From Lophius americanus (Eukaryota; Chordata; Actinopteri; Lophiiformes; Lophiidae): a stretch of 64,000 nucleotides of DNA. A program made the translations under genes and the position numbers. Of this stretch, positions 11,626 through 23,554 are shown piece after piece (positions within the stretch are counted from its first letter, which is position 1; each line of letters opens with the position of its first letter). The notes under the pieces are model-generated. The model did not search any database. It saw nothing but the letters and a program-made list of their open reading frames with translations, and was not told the origin of the DNA. The stretch is taken from positions 62,001 to 126,000 of the forward strand of contig JBBDHG010000160.1 of assembly GCA_037951165.1 (NCBI GenBank), read 5' to 3'.

Positions 11626-12700
11626 TCACCATCATTCCATATATATGAAGATGAAACTCATGAAGAAAATACAAGGAATTTTCCTTTACAACAACAGCTA
11701 AAATGCCTTTATAATCAAGGCGTGGTCAAATGTTTGACTGATGAGGGCATGACGCAGAAAAGCATTGGGGTTTGTGTTTAATTGGTTGAAATCTCTACAC
11801 CGTGAGGATGAATGCATTTAAGTTGCTGCCAAAGGAAAGTGCCCTGGAATTATTTTGTATTTTCATCGCATTAATATTAGCAAATTACTTTTACCGAAAG
11901 ACCTTTCTTTATTTTACCTGAACAGTATACCATTTGTTTAATTCTTGATGATGTCATGTTTTATTCTTTGATTTCTATTTTTGTGTTTTAATTCTTCCTT
12001 TCTTTAAATTAATTTTTATGTTCTGAATCTTCTGTTTTTATTCTCTGTACGTTTGGGATGGTTTTATTTGTGTTCGTAACAGCGTTTAAAATGTCGCTAT
12101 ATAAGAGAGAATCTTATTTTGACCCACATGCTGCATTTATTTCTTTACATTTACACTATTGTAGCGAATATTTCCACAAACTGAAAATGCAGACATGAGT
12201 GGACCGTGAAATCTCAGTCAAGAGAGGGTTTAGTGTGTAACACAGAGTAACATACTCATCGCTGACTCTCCTTTGACGAGTAGCCAGGATGAGCACTTAA
12301 AGCAACATCACTAACTCAGTGCTGAAGAAATGAAGTGGATTTTCTGAGTGACTGTGGGTGGATAATTCAGCAATAGAGTGCTGAGTGGGAAGACCAGCTT
12401 CAAGATGATCCGTCATCAGCATCAGCATTTGTTCTACTAATTCATACCAGCTAACTGGAATACTCCTTTCTTAACGTGGACACTTCACATATTCAAATGT
12501 CACATTATAAAGGCATTTCATTCTCCATTATAACGTCACATCGGTATTACAGCTTCGTGAAGATAAGCCAAAGAGGTATTGCCAATTTAAAAAAATGATT
12601 TTACCCTTTAAATAGATTATTTGGGGCAAAAATACAATTTTTTTATTGTATTAACTCACCTGAGGCTTTAAAATGTCTAGATCAAGTTTGAAGATACATC
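11626..12700. other. No gene seen; possible LINE tail near 12085
   Basis: Around 12082-12110, 'gtttaaaatgtcgctatataa' resembles the 3' end of fish LINEs, but the match is short. Nothing else was recognised. Confidence 0.3.
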
Positions 12701-13235
12701 TAAGTATTTTTGTTGCCTCAACCTAACTAAGAATTTATTTTTAACTAAACCATACAAAGTATTTTTTTTCTGTTCAGGCCTAATCGAGAACTTTAGTTGC
12801 CTAAACCTAACTTAGAATATTTGTTGCCTAAACCTAATAAAAAAAAATGTTGTTGCCTAATCTTGGGTTGCAAAGGAGCCTTTTCTGTTCTAAAATGTAA
12901 AATATATGTTCATTCTTATATTTCAAAAGCTTGGTGTTGAGCATTTCTCATGGACATGGTTCTGGTTCTTGGTGTCTAGGGCATATCTGCGCGTCATTTG
13001 CGCGTCAGATTGTTGCGATGCTGTTTTGCTCTGAAAGCTCCAAACTGTTTAATTTTTTCTAGAAATTCCTGACATGAATTTATATCAGCAGTTAGACTCT
13101 CTAAATGTTATACGTCAGGATCCAATAACTTTTGTTGACTAAACCTAATTAAGAAGTTTGGATGCCTAAACCTATCCAAGAATTCTTTTGTTGCGGTAAC
13201 GTAGCAAATAATTTTTTTGCCTAAACGTAACACTG
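12700..13235 (+). repeat. Degenerate tandem array, about 27-bp unit, interrupted
   Basis: Units contain tgttgcctaaacctaacta followed by a gaattt-type end. They are visible near 12714, 12740, 12776, 12799, 12821 and 12851, and again near 13131, 13160, 13188 and 13220. The array is split by about 270 bp that include the second copy of dispersed repeat 2. Unit lengths vary (about 24-30 bp) and all are diverged. Confidence 0.6.
12988..13122 (+). repeat. Dispersed repeat 2, shorter copy with internal deletion
   Basis: Matches 10423-10625 at both ends. The interior between catgaatttatatca and gcagttagactctc is missing about 70-85 bases relative to the longer copy. In the longer copy that interval is bounded by the near-repeats gaatttatatca and gaatttcaatca, so the loss looks like a deletion between short direct repeats. 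Confidence 0.6.
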
Positions 13236-15950
13236 ATCATCTTATCCCCGACATGAATCTTGAAAGACAAAATATTGGGACTGAATGCAATTTCTTACTT
13301 CGATCTTCCTCCGATCTGAATTTTTCCCCCCCCACTATTTAAATCTTATGAACCACGACCAAAGTAAACTGATGCTTTGTATTTCTCATGGATATATCTA
13401 TTGACAAACATCCCTGTCCCTGAACTCCATTATCTGGAGGAGGATACAGACATCTCTTCCATGAACTTCTCATCTAAGAGCCTTCATCAGTTCATCATCT
13501 TCAGTCATTGCTCTTCTGTCTGTGCGTTGGTCGGATCCAGGAGAATCACCACGCATCTCTGTATTCACAGCTGCATCCATCCAAGCCTCTGAGCTCCATA
13601 TGTAGACCCGACGTGCCAAGATGGACAGATTCAAGACCGGCTGCTTCTAGACAGGCAGTCAGATCGCTGCTGCGGAGATATTTCACTCCATCATCTCAGC
13701 TCCAGTCAAATAACATCCACCATTCACTTAAAAACAGGTCAAATCAGCGCTTAGCAACGGGACCTTTAGAGCGCTAGCAGCAGAACTTATTCATCTCCGC
13801 TGAAAGAAGGAGAACCCTCGCTATTCCCCCGACAGGCCGGAGCATAGTAGATCAGAGCAGACAGGAGTCGGTGACCAGAAAAGGAGAATATGTGTCGAGA
13901 TGTTTTTAAGACTGAGTCAGATAAACCCTGTGCCTTCTGGGATATCGTGTCTGCAGGAGTGGATACAGAGATAGAGGGACGAGAGGAGGGGTTGGAGAGT
14001 TTTATCTTTTAGTGGCTCTCTGTGTTTTCTGGAGGGTTTGATAGAAGTTCTTCCTCTCGCTGTCAACCTCAACAAGAGCAATTAAGCTCATTTATTCCGG
14101 CCCCACAGCGTCACTGTGTCACGGAGAAATAAGTATTTCTGTCTGACTGTAGTTTATCCTCAGACAGAGAGAGATGCTGGGTTTCGTACACCGACGCCAC
14201 ATGAGGTCCAAACATGCTGTTTCTCCCGCTCACAGATGGTCGCGCTATATGTTTTCTTTGTTTGTGTCGGCAAATGTGGACGGCGAAGAAGGAGAAGAGG
14301 GGCAGCTGCTGGCCAGAGTCCATCATGACGGGATCCTGGATTACCTGCCTCAGCGCACAACAGCGATGTTGGGATCAGGAGGTGCTGTTGCCTCATCGCC
14401 ATGTTCTTCATGGTTCTGTTTCTCCCTCTGCTCTAATTACTCCTCTCAGCCAGTGCAAGTAGTTGTAATAACACATTTCAAGTCTTCATTAGGAAGCCGC
14501 AGGTCAACCAGTTGACAGTTAATCATTAAAATTACATTTTCTTTTAGAGACATTGACCCCTACATGTCCACACCAAGAAAGAAAAATGTGGGGAAATGAT
14601 TTCTGGTTGCAGCAAGTTATTTCCTCTTTAGTAGATCCTCGCCTGCTTTAATATGGCAAAATATCCTCTAAATATCAGGATTCATTTTAATCTGACCAAA
14701 GCTGCCGAGGGTTGACGCACCCTTGAATTACACAATACAAATAATTTGATTTAAGCGAATGAACACATAATGTTTCCCGTCAATCCACAGGCATTATTAT
14801 AAAAAATATTCAAGGCGTCTGGCTGCGTCTGTCGCCGTCTTGTTAATTTTTTTCATTGTAGCAGGTTAAGAATGGAATCTTTTTGCCTCTTAAAGACGAA
14901 GGAAGTTAAAACCTCTAATTCTACTCCCACAGCAGTATTTTTTTTTAAAAATACAACAAAAGAGCGGCTGTGTGGCTTCCAGACGACGTCGCTTACTGAA
15001 GTCGTGCTACGATAGTAACGGTAATGGTTGCAGTAGAAGAAGCGTTTCTTGTAAAACGAGTCGCCCGTCCTTCTGTGTGATGAGGGATCGCCTTCTGTGA
15101 TTATTACTGTGACACAACATTCCTGATAAGAAAGTTTCCATTAGCTCAAATGTCACTTAGCATGACATAATTTCTCTTCAAACCATTATAAGAATAACGG
15201 AAAACATCTCCGGGGGTAATCATCGAGTCGCATTTGCGTCACGTTAAAAGCCTCAACTTGAAAGGATGAAGTTCGTCCAGTGCCGCAGTGTTTAGAAGTC
15301 GTTACTCTGCTTTAAATAATGTCTGAACAAGGCGTTCCATTAAGTCTGCAACAACACGTCTATAAAACAAACTCCCGAAGCTACAACGAGTCAAGCATAA
15401 AAGCCGAGATCTTGTTTCCTTCAGAGGGGATTAACAAACCTTCGCCACGAAAATGACTTTGTTTTCTGTTAATTCACACGTCTGGTGTGAATCTGCAGAA
15501 ATGGTGGCATGAGCCGCAAGTCTCTAGTTTATGAATGGAGAAAGTGAGATCAGACTTTAAATACGGAGGAGGTTGTTTGTTGGCTTTAGATGTGGAGGGG
15601 GGGGAAAAAAACGACAACAACATTTTGTAGTGATGTTTGAGGACAAGATAAAAGACTTAGTGATTCAGTATCTTTTCACATCTTGTCATTAAATCCTACG
15701 GCAGCAGTTAAGAAGTTAGGAGGGGATTAGAGCGACGTTCCCCCGCAGGGAAATATGCTCCATTTCCATCCGACTGCAATTTCACAGAAATAAAATAGGT
15801 GGTTAAAGCTGTTGGAGATGATTAATGAATGAATGATTGAAAACAGGTATATAGTGAATTATAGAAGTTTAAGACGCCCTCGGTTCATTTTTCCTTGACT
15901 GCCTATCGCAGCTAACATTGGAGCAGGAGGTGGTATAAGAGGTGCAGGTA
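13236..15950. other. About 2.7 kb with no supportable gene
   Basis: Overlapping short frames on both strands at 14111-14515 have no recognisable domain. A G run lies at about 15597-15604. Nothing else was identified. Confidence 0.4.
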
Positions 15951-15962
15951 TATAGGTATATA

Positions 15963-16001
<39 letters not shown>

Positions 16002-16011
16002 ATATATATAT
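15951..16011. repeat. (TA)n microsatellite with palindromic borders
   Basis: A TA run (about 15965-15998 and 16001-16011) bracketed by ggtatata and tatatacc words, so the whole stretch can fold back on itself. Confidence 0.9.
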
Positions 16012-17589
16012 CCCAATAGGATCCATATTAGTTACATATTTTTTGTTTTGTTAAATTACTATATAGCGGATTATGTTAAATTTCCCTCAGCACTCGTCCA
16101 ACGCCGTGAATCATTTCAGTCAGCAGAAATCCTCCATTTACAAACCTACACGAGAGTGAATTAATATTTCTTATCACTCCATTGTTGCATGGACATCTTC
16201 ATGGGTTTGGATGCCAAACCGTCTATTATACAGGGAAACTATATGTTGCCAGATATTTTCCAAGTTCTGGAGGGAAAGAAAAAAGCTCATGTTGCTCAAG
16301 GGACTAAAAACTGAACTTCCAACATTGTTCTACAGCCAAACAGCCATTCTCTAAATATCAGATTTACAATATTGCTCCAACAAGAGACAATCAATATTCC
16401 TCATCACTGGGTGTTTTTTAAGGTTTGCTCTTTCCTGTGGCTCAAACTACCAATTTTCTTCCGATGCTTTTCATAGCTGTCTGTGAACATAGCTGAGACT
16501 CCATTAAACTTATTTTCTAAGGGTAATTTAAAATAACTGCATATTTCTAGTGTTTTCTATTATGTCTGGAGGCTGAAAATAGTTTATTTCCCTTCTTTCT
16601 TTCTCAGGATAGATCTCCACTTTCCCAGATGTGTTTCCAGCTGTACTGATTTCACTGCGATGGAATGTAACTGGAGAGCCATAACAGTGATTTCTCTTAC
16701 TGACCGATAGATTTATTGAACAGTGTGTGTGATATTTAACAAATAATTGACTAATTATATTCTCTACTAGTTTTCCAGCACCATGACAGGTATGACAGTT
16801 TTAATATTAGTATTTAAACGGCACTCCAGCAGATGTAAAAGGGAACAAGAAATATACAATGTCGTATTGAAAACACAGACTTTGTGGCCAATTTTATACA
16901 AAGAAGTTAGGAAAATAATCAAGATAAAATCCAGAGCATATAATGTCAAACATGAAATCACTATAACATGGTGATTATTTGACTTGCATGCTTTTATTAG
17001 GTAGGTTTTGGGCCACTAATAATAAGTTTATTTGCAAAGCAAGAAAAATAACACTTTAGGATATTCCACTTGGATTTATGATCATTGTGAGCATCACCTG
17101 GAACAATAATGGAGACTTCTGCCAGGGAAAACAGGCCTTATACATATCCTGACACACAACAATGGACGCAGGGCCCACATTCTTAGTATTAGGAGCAATA
17201 ATTGACGAAAAGATCCGATGTAAAAGCGAGATCTCAGCTGCCGTCGAAGGATGATGATGATGCTGACGCATTTGTTACGAAAAAATTTACAAAGAACTAA
17301 GAAATCATGACGGAACATTCTCTAACATCCCATACGTCTATATGCTAGGCCACTACGCCAGTAAAGGAGATTAAATTTAGATATGATTTGGCAACAGGTA
17401 ATGTGTCCACACAGCTCAGAAGCCTTTTGGTTCAGGTATTAGCTGGAAAGCTCATGCTATGCTAGCAGGATCCAAAGATCACAATACTGCGTAAACAACA
17501 AGGGGATCCGGGACTAATCCGTGTTTGAAGAGGTTCCCTCTGGGTGGCTTCAGTCCAAACACGGGAGTTAGCAATATTCCCGCAGGTAT
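16012..17589. other. No feature seen
   Basis: AT-rich unique sequence; opposite-strand frames at 16767-16974 are mutual shadows with no domain. Confidence 0.4.
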
Positions 17590-17700
17590 GAAAGTGAGCA
17601 TGAATGGAAGTGTGTTTCTATGTGATGGCCGCCGCCTTTGCCCTAATGCCAACTAGATTAGAGTCCGTACCGCCACGACCCTGCACAGGATCCAACGTTG
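17590..17700 (+). repeat. Diverged fragment of a widespread teleost repeat (shared with 33845-34055)
   Basis: 'gaaagtgagcatgaatgg', 'cgcctttgccctaatgcc' and 'cgaccctgcacaggat' appear in the order seen in a very common fish repeat whose better copy is at 33845-34055. Only the part downstream of its 'cagtccaaaaacat' box is present. Confidence 0.45.
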
Positions 17701-18207
17701 AAGACGTGGTCTTTTATTTTTAAATGCAAACTACAGGTAACTATTTTATAATTTAAAAAAAATACCAAAGATAAATAAGTTTAATACCAATAGTTGGTAT
17801 CACCAGCATAAAAATTAACTTTGTATTTGGAAAGAATATAATAGTACAAACTTAAACACTGGACCTAATGGGGTTTAATATTGATCCTCGTGTCTTAGCT
17901 ATATGGGAATTTGATTATTTATGTCATTTTCAATATATTTTGTTATTTCATTGTCAACATTGTTGCTAACAAGTGATGAATCTTGTATAACGTCAACAAC
18001 AACAACAGCCCGAAGCAGTAGGTTGACGCAATATGCGTCATCCAGCGGTAAGGAGGACGAACTGAAAGGTTTCAGTATTGAAATATAGCATTTAATCAAT
18101 GTAATTTAGAAGAAGCCTTCATATACAATCCAACAATCAGTACAACATATCTCTAATGTTGAGATGTTCTTGTGCCCATCTTTGATTATAAGATCTCTCT
18201 CCTCACT

Positions 18208-18603
18208 CACATCCATGGCAATGCACCCCCTTACCTAAAAGAACTACTCAGCCCACTGACCTCAACACGATCCCTCCGTTCTACCCACTGAAACCACCTC
18301 CTTCCCCGGACTAAGCTCAGCACGATGGGTGATCGGGCCTTCTGTTCTGCTGCCCCTCGTCTGTGGAATGCCCTCCTGACCATCTGAGGGCTCCACAGAC
18401 GACTGACACATTTAAAAAAGGACTTAAAACTTTCCTTTTTAGCAGAACCTATAACTTTAATTAATATTGCTGCTATTTGGTCAGGTTTTTAGATAGTTAT
18501 TATTTTTCTTTTTTCTTTATGCTCTTATCTGATTTACGTTCACTTTTAGATATGATCCAAATGTAAAGTGCATTATAAATTAAATGTATTATTATTATTA
18601 TCT
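18208..18603 (+). pseudogene. LINE reverse-transcriptase ORF, C-terminal relic with 3' tail
   Basis: Reading + from 18208, the frame gives APPYLKELLSPLTSTRSLRS, an in-frame stop, LLPRTKLSTMGDRAF, APRLWNALL, a second stop, and HLKKDLKLSF. This order (APPYL..LL, RSLRS, R.KL...GDRAF, APRLWN.L, LK..LK..LF) is the well-known C-terminal end of ORF2 in fish LINEs of the L2/CR1/Rex1 type. About 100 bp downstream is the typical tail: gatccaaatgtaaagtgcat at 18554-18573 and a run of ATT units to 18602. The two in-frame stops and missing upstream RT core make it a dead, 5'-truncated copy. The same tail recurs inverted at 41786-41832. That it is a LINE ORF2 end is confident; the exact clade is not. Confidence 0.8.
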
Positions 18604-19159
18604 TACTAATGCCCGTCCACTGAAATAACTGACACCCTCTAGCAAATCAGAATCCAGTAGAAGATTAAAGTTAAAAGCCAGATTATTTCCTCTTTTAGAT
18701 GTACATCGAGACGTTTCCTGTCGAGCTCTACATCCTCGTACCTTCCAGCGCGAGCACAGATATATATATATACCTGAGAGAAAATCCATTTAATGACTCA
18801 TACAATATTGATCGAAAATTCTGGAAGCGATTAGAAGCCGATGAAGTTGATAGCGAACACTGCTAATGTTTTCTCCTCATGTTTGTGCAGCTAAAAGCCC
18901 AAAAATCTCCATGTTGGATCAATGAAAGTGGATTTAGTGATGAACACCGAGAAGATAATAAAGCCGGGATGAAATGATGTCATGAATAATTACTCACCGA
19001 CACTAAATAAGCCCGAAACGAAAAACTGAGTATTCCTGGAGATTTTTGTAACAAATTAACTTTGAACCTTTAATAATTTGAAACTTTTAATTTACAGACA
19101 TAAATATTTAAACTCTTCTTTATATTAACCTCTGATCCGCCGTAATGAGGACTGTGCTG
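18604..19159. other. No feature seen
   Basis: Unique sequence apart from a short TA run near 18759-18772. Confidence 0.4.
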
Positions 19160-19740
19160 CTGGGATGTTCGAGGAACGCGTGTATCTGGGTCTCAAGGGG
19201 GGACGGCGGGTCGCGCGTGTTTAATGCGTTTGTGCATTTCATGCCGCACTTCAAAGGCATTTTGATTTCGTCTGAGTGACAAATCGATGACTAAACCCAT
19301 GGAAATTCAAGTTACTGAGCTGAACACGGAAGCGCCGTTTGCCTCCATCTATCCATCCTCCTCCTCCTCCTCCTCCTCCTCCTCTCCTCGCTCGGGGACG
19401 GACTTATTAAACCGTCAAGTCCAATTCTGCGGCGTCATGCGTCATGCCAAAAAGAAAACAGAAACATGTTTTATGTTTCTCATAACTGAGCAGGCCGACA
19501 AACAGCGGAGAGAAAAAGGGCCAAGAAAACAAACCAAAGACAGCCTTCCAGCAGCAGCGAAGCGTGACCGTTGCGAGCTCTCCCGCCGTCTTATCTCCGC
19601 GCTCCAGACCTCGGAGATCTCCCAGATCCGCCTTTGATGCGCGCTGCTGCGTAAACACTAACATGTGCTGGACATCACCGGAGCGGCTGCGTGGCGCGGC
19701 GAGGGTCAGAGCTCAGAGGATAAGGCCAGCAGATAACCCT
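19160..19740. promoter_or_regulatory. CpG-dense patch, possible CpG island
   Basis: Two CpG-rich cores are visible, 19166-19235 (ggacggcgggtcgcgcgtgt) and 19556-19715, where I count roughly 20 CpG in about 160 bases. The rest of the window is CpG-poor and AT-rich. In fish such a patch can mark an unmethylated promoter or enhancer. I see no exon, TATA box or transcript evidence here, so a regulatory role is only inferred. Confidence 0.3.
19356..19384. repeat. (TCC)n microsatellite
   Basis: About ten TCC units inside a spurious poly-Ser frame. Confidence 0.93.
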
Positions 19741-20329
19741 GTGGCTTTTCTACTGCCGTTTCCCAACAACAAACTTAAAGTCCGCATAGAAGTACATTTC
19801 TTATCTTCAGAGCAAGCATGGAATATGTGATGTTCTGTATTTTTTGTTTTGTGTCAGCAGTAAACATGGAGTTTGTACCAAAACGGTCTCCATTTTTTCT
19901 CGTAAAACTATCGAAGAGCCACACTAGCCTGTTTACGACGAAACTGGTTCGATGTTATTCATTATAGCTCTGAAGATATTATGCAGGAACCTTGTTGTTC
20001 CGACATGAAACACGTTGGTGAGCGCCATAAAACCAATACTACTGATAGTATTTGATGGCCCACTCAAATTCACCATGTGCATGTACCGTTTGAAAATGTC
20101 CTGCAGGAAAATAGCCACAAGCCTCCACAGAAGAAGAACTTTTGACCCCAGCAGCTCGCGGCAGTCTTCTCTCTCCACCTCCACTCCTTTCAGATCTAGT
20201 CGATAACTTTCACTGAATGGTTTCAATGTTGACGAACCCTGAGGGCAAAGTGGAGCCATTACACGATCAAATAAAAGCACAGAAGTAAAACTACATTATG
20301 GGTGTAACAGGATGACGCAGTGTTTGTCT

Positions 20330-20365
20330 TTGAAGCAGCTGAAGTGCCCCTGAGCAAGGCATCCA
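20330..20365 (-). repeat. Short fragment of the 11465-11625 repeat type
   Basis: 'gaagtgcccctgagcaaggc' matches the inverted core of that teleost repeat. Only about 35 bp is convincing. Confidence 0.3.
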
Positions 20366-20649
20366 TTCCTTGTAGCTCTGATCTGACAGGGCGGGGCTAC
20401 AATGAGTGTCATCAGAACTGCAACATCCTGATAAAATCCTGCTGATGTCATCTCACGTATAAAACATGAGGGTTTCTTCTGCTGACTGGAAGCAACATGT
20501 CAACTGATGAAAGTAACGAGCCACCAGAAAATGAGCTGATCCGGCAGACATCTCTGGAAATCCTTCCATTATGTGTGGCTCTGAAAATTAGATCAGTGGA
20601 CTGATGTTCAGCTCCTCCTAACTGCTTGGGTCAGATCTTCTTCACCTAC

Positions 20650-20990
20650 CAGCAACAGAGGTTCTGTGCCTTGAGGCTGCTTGGGATGGAGGCAGAGGGT
20701 CTTTAGGTGTCTTACGACAGAGGCTCTCCATCCGAAGGCCTCTCGCAGTTGAAGCTCTGTGCCTTCTCCATACCTGCGACAGAGGTTCTGTGCCTTCAGG
20801 CTGCTTGGGTTGGTATCTTTGGGCCTTCATATGTCTTGTAGCAGAAGCTCCACAACGTTCAGGATACTTGTAGCCGAGTCTCGCATCTTCGGGATTCTTG
20901 CGACTGAGGCGAGAACGCCTTGTTACAGCTTCCTGCGAAGAAGGCCCTGCTAATAGAAACTCTGTGCCTTCATGTTCAAGACAGATGCGA
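20650..20990. repeat. Degenerate minisatellite, about 30-bp unit
   Basis: Units resemble gacagaggttctgtgccttc followed by aggctgcttgg. Two good copies lie near 20652-20684 and 20777-20809; decayed ones near 20714, 20853, 20873, 20900 and 20950. It is open in one minus-strand frame for 159 codons (20642-21121), but the composition follows the repeat and no domain is seen. Confidence 0.6.
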
Positions 20991-21016
20991 TATGCCATCA
21001 TCCAACAGACAATCTG

Positions 21017-21095
21017 AGCCTCCATCCTTATCGTGACTGACACTCGGAGCCTCCATCCTGATCCTGACTGACACTCGGAGCCTCTATCCTGATGT
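21017..21095. repeat. 31-bp tandem repeat, about 2.5 copies
   Basis: The unit begins gagcctccatcctgatcctg and ends gactgacactcg. Starts are at about 21017, 21048 and 21079, the last incomplete. It lies just beyond the 30-bp array. Confidence 0.85.
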
Positions 21096-22154
21096 GAGAC
21101 ATTGATGCTGTGTACCCACATGTACTTTAAGAAGTACTTCTGTCAGATCAAGAAAGTTTCCGCAATCAGATCGTTACCGGTCCCTCTTTGTAGCAGAAAG
21201 CCACTCATGATTATATCAACCAATTTGTTGAATTTTGTGCATTTTAGTCCTTTTTTGACTAATCTATACAGGATAACTAATTTATTTAGTATCATTCTTG
21301 AAATGCACAATCCAACCCCTAAAGGTCCTAGCTTCAAGTCTACCCGAGGACGCTACTAAGAAGGTTCTTTTTAATTGTACATGAAAAAAATCATTTAAAG
21401 AAATCACTAAAAACCATGAGCCATTAGGATATTATATTCAGTTTGTGGAGTCGTTCCATCTAGCAGCCATTTTTAGCGTCATCGTGAAGCTTCTACCTTC
21501 ATGTGATCCCTGCAGGAACCAATGAAAGACTAAATAAAAACAAGGTTGCAGAGGATCACATCCTGCCTTCGTCTTCGTGTCTGACCTTTTCTCCAGAACC
21601 ACAGGGACAATGACATCCATTTGCAATTACAGGTACGATCCTGCTGTGTTATTTTTAGCCTGCGAGGGACATCTGTACGCTCTAGAGTCCGTCACAGATG
21701 CTTCGTCTCATCCTCCAGCTTTTCTATTATTTATTCTACATTTAGATTCCACCAATGCTCCAATCTAGAATATTCTACCTCCGCAAATGAGCTTCAATTT
21801 TTACTAAACAGGAAAAGCATCCGTTTAAATGATTTAAACGGGGGCAGGGCTGCAGTAAAACGCCTCTCTTCCTGTGATATCTGAGGGGATATGTGGGAGT
21901 GAGGAGAGTAGGAATAACAGATTTTAAAGCTCGTGTGGATGGTTATGCACTTCAAGATTAGAGGCCAATACAGGAAGCCAATCAAGGAGATGCTGCAGGT
22001 TCAATGAAGGTAGGATGAAGGTCAGAGAACAACCAGGCCAGCATCTGAAGATTACTAATTTGGTGTTTACTTCCTGTAAAAGGTAATTAATCCCCAACAT
22101 AAAAATACAAATACTCAATATTTGGACCCATCTACTGGTTAGAGTCAAATATAA
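21096..22154. other. No feature seen
   Basis: Several overlapping frames under 90 codons on both strands; none recognisable. Confidence 0.35.
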
Positions 22155-22300
22155 CACTATATGGCTAAAGGTGTCGACATGGTTGGACCTCATCAACTCG
22201 CTTGTGGGAACAAATCCCTACAGTCGGCGTCCAACATTTTGTGGAGAGCTGGTCGAATGTCTAGACAGCAGAAACATTTTTAAGAGTCAAACCATAAAGT
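22155..22300 (+). mobile_element. Tc1-like transposon fragment: end sequence joined to transposase C-terminus
   Basis: It begins with acactatatggctaaaggtg, the end sequence of a very common fish Tc1-like element. About 45 bp later the + strand reads QIPTVGVQHFVESW, the C-terminal motif of that transposase, with DLINSLV just upstream in another frame. End and C-terminus are normally more than 1 kb apart, so this is an internally deleted copy. The second inverted end was not located. Frameshifted and non-functional. Confidence 0.65.
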
Positions 22301-23134
22301 CATCAATCTGAAAAAGAGAGAATTTTCTCCCAATGATAATATAATCAGGTGCCAAGAGTTTGAGAGCGCACAGAGAGACAGATTTATTAGATCCAAGAAG
22401 GGTCTGTTGGAGCCAAATGGAAAAGCTATGAGTATAGTAATTGTTCACGAAGTGAGTTCAGTTTTTACGATGAACTCATTGACCACCAAAGAAGAACGCA
22501 AGAGTCCCTAAACACGTATACAAGAATGTTCCACTAGGAATGTCGTCGCGGCCGGTGTTAAGTATGTTTTAGACCAGGAGACTGGCGTCTTTCTTTGTTG
22601 ATGGGTGAAAGCTTAACTAAAAAGTCACCCAACTAGTTTAAAAATGATCTTAGAAATTAAGCCTGGGACGATAAGTTTTATTACGAATTCACTGCCATCG
22701 TGATACTTGACTGCTGAATCATTCTGGATAGAGAAAAGGAAGCCAGTCTTTTCAACAGCACACTGTTTGCCAAACCATTAACCCTTTGGATCCTAAGATC
22801 ACCTTTTGTTTTGACTTCAGACCACCTTCACAGACGAATAATTCCTTAATCCACTGAAACACAACATGAAATATAACTGACTGAAAAAGAAATGCATATC
22901 TAACATTCCAGTGCCTGTTTGAGACTAACCAGATTGACAAAGGAGTTGATGTACTATCAACATCTCCAGCAGTGGGGAGCACCCCCTTTTCTACATTTCT
23001 GGCTCTGGTAAGTCCATTTTGGGTGTCCCTGAAAAAAGCAGCAACTTCTCGTGTCCACCCACCCACACCTGAGCGTGACACATACAAGGAAAGGTATTTC
23101 ATGAATTTACAAAGAGATATTCCAACTACATCAA
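22301..23134. other. No feature seen
   Basis: A 143-codon minus-strand frame at 22752-23183 runs into the next mobile element and shows no domain; treated as chance. Confidence 0.35.
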
Positions 23135-23395
23135 GAACGGTATATTGCCGAAAACTCCCCAATCCCCTCCGTTGTACAAGCAATCCCCCTGAGAAAACTC
23201 TTCCAATTAAATGTGTGAAAAGTTATTTCCACAGTATTTTTAGTTTAAAAAAAATAAATAAAAATTGAGTAAAATATGAACTATTGGATTAAAATATGGG
23301 TAAAATATGAAATGAAGAAGGTGGATCCCCTCGAGTCGATTCATACGCACTAAATTTGGACTAAATTGGATCAATTGTTGAGAAATGATGGCCGA
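23135..23395 (-). mobile_element. Unnamed TIR-bearing repeat, copy C (one end)
   Basis: Inverted relative to copy A. The end 'ggtatattgccgaaaactcc' lies near 23140, then 'ccgttgtacaagcaatcccc' (subterminal block), a stretch with three taaaatatg words, and 'gattcatacgcactaaattt' near 23338. Homology fades near 23395, so it is truncated. Confidence 0.55.
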
Positions 23396-23554
23396 AAACC
23401 CCGGATGGATTTCCACCCAGCCTTGTGGGAGGAAGAAGGACGCTTTACTTCTATCAGACACAATTATACACTTATACACTTAGTACAACTTAACAACATT
23501 TGTTGTCTGCATTCCAGCCCTCACTAATTAGCAGTGGGCAGTGAAGTACCAAAG

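Noticed and set aside
10423..13122. Repeat pair read as LTRs of one retrotransposon
   Set aside because: No primer-binding site, polypurine tract or gag/pol frame lies between them, and the copies lack matching LTR-like boundaries.
14111..14515. Five overlapping frames on both strands, up to 113 codons
   Set aside because: Mutual shadows in slightly GC-richer DNA; no domain and no convincing splice sites.
22752..23183. 143-codon minus-strand frame
   Set aside because: Its start lies inside copy C of the TIR repeat and no motif is visible.
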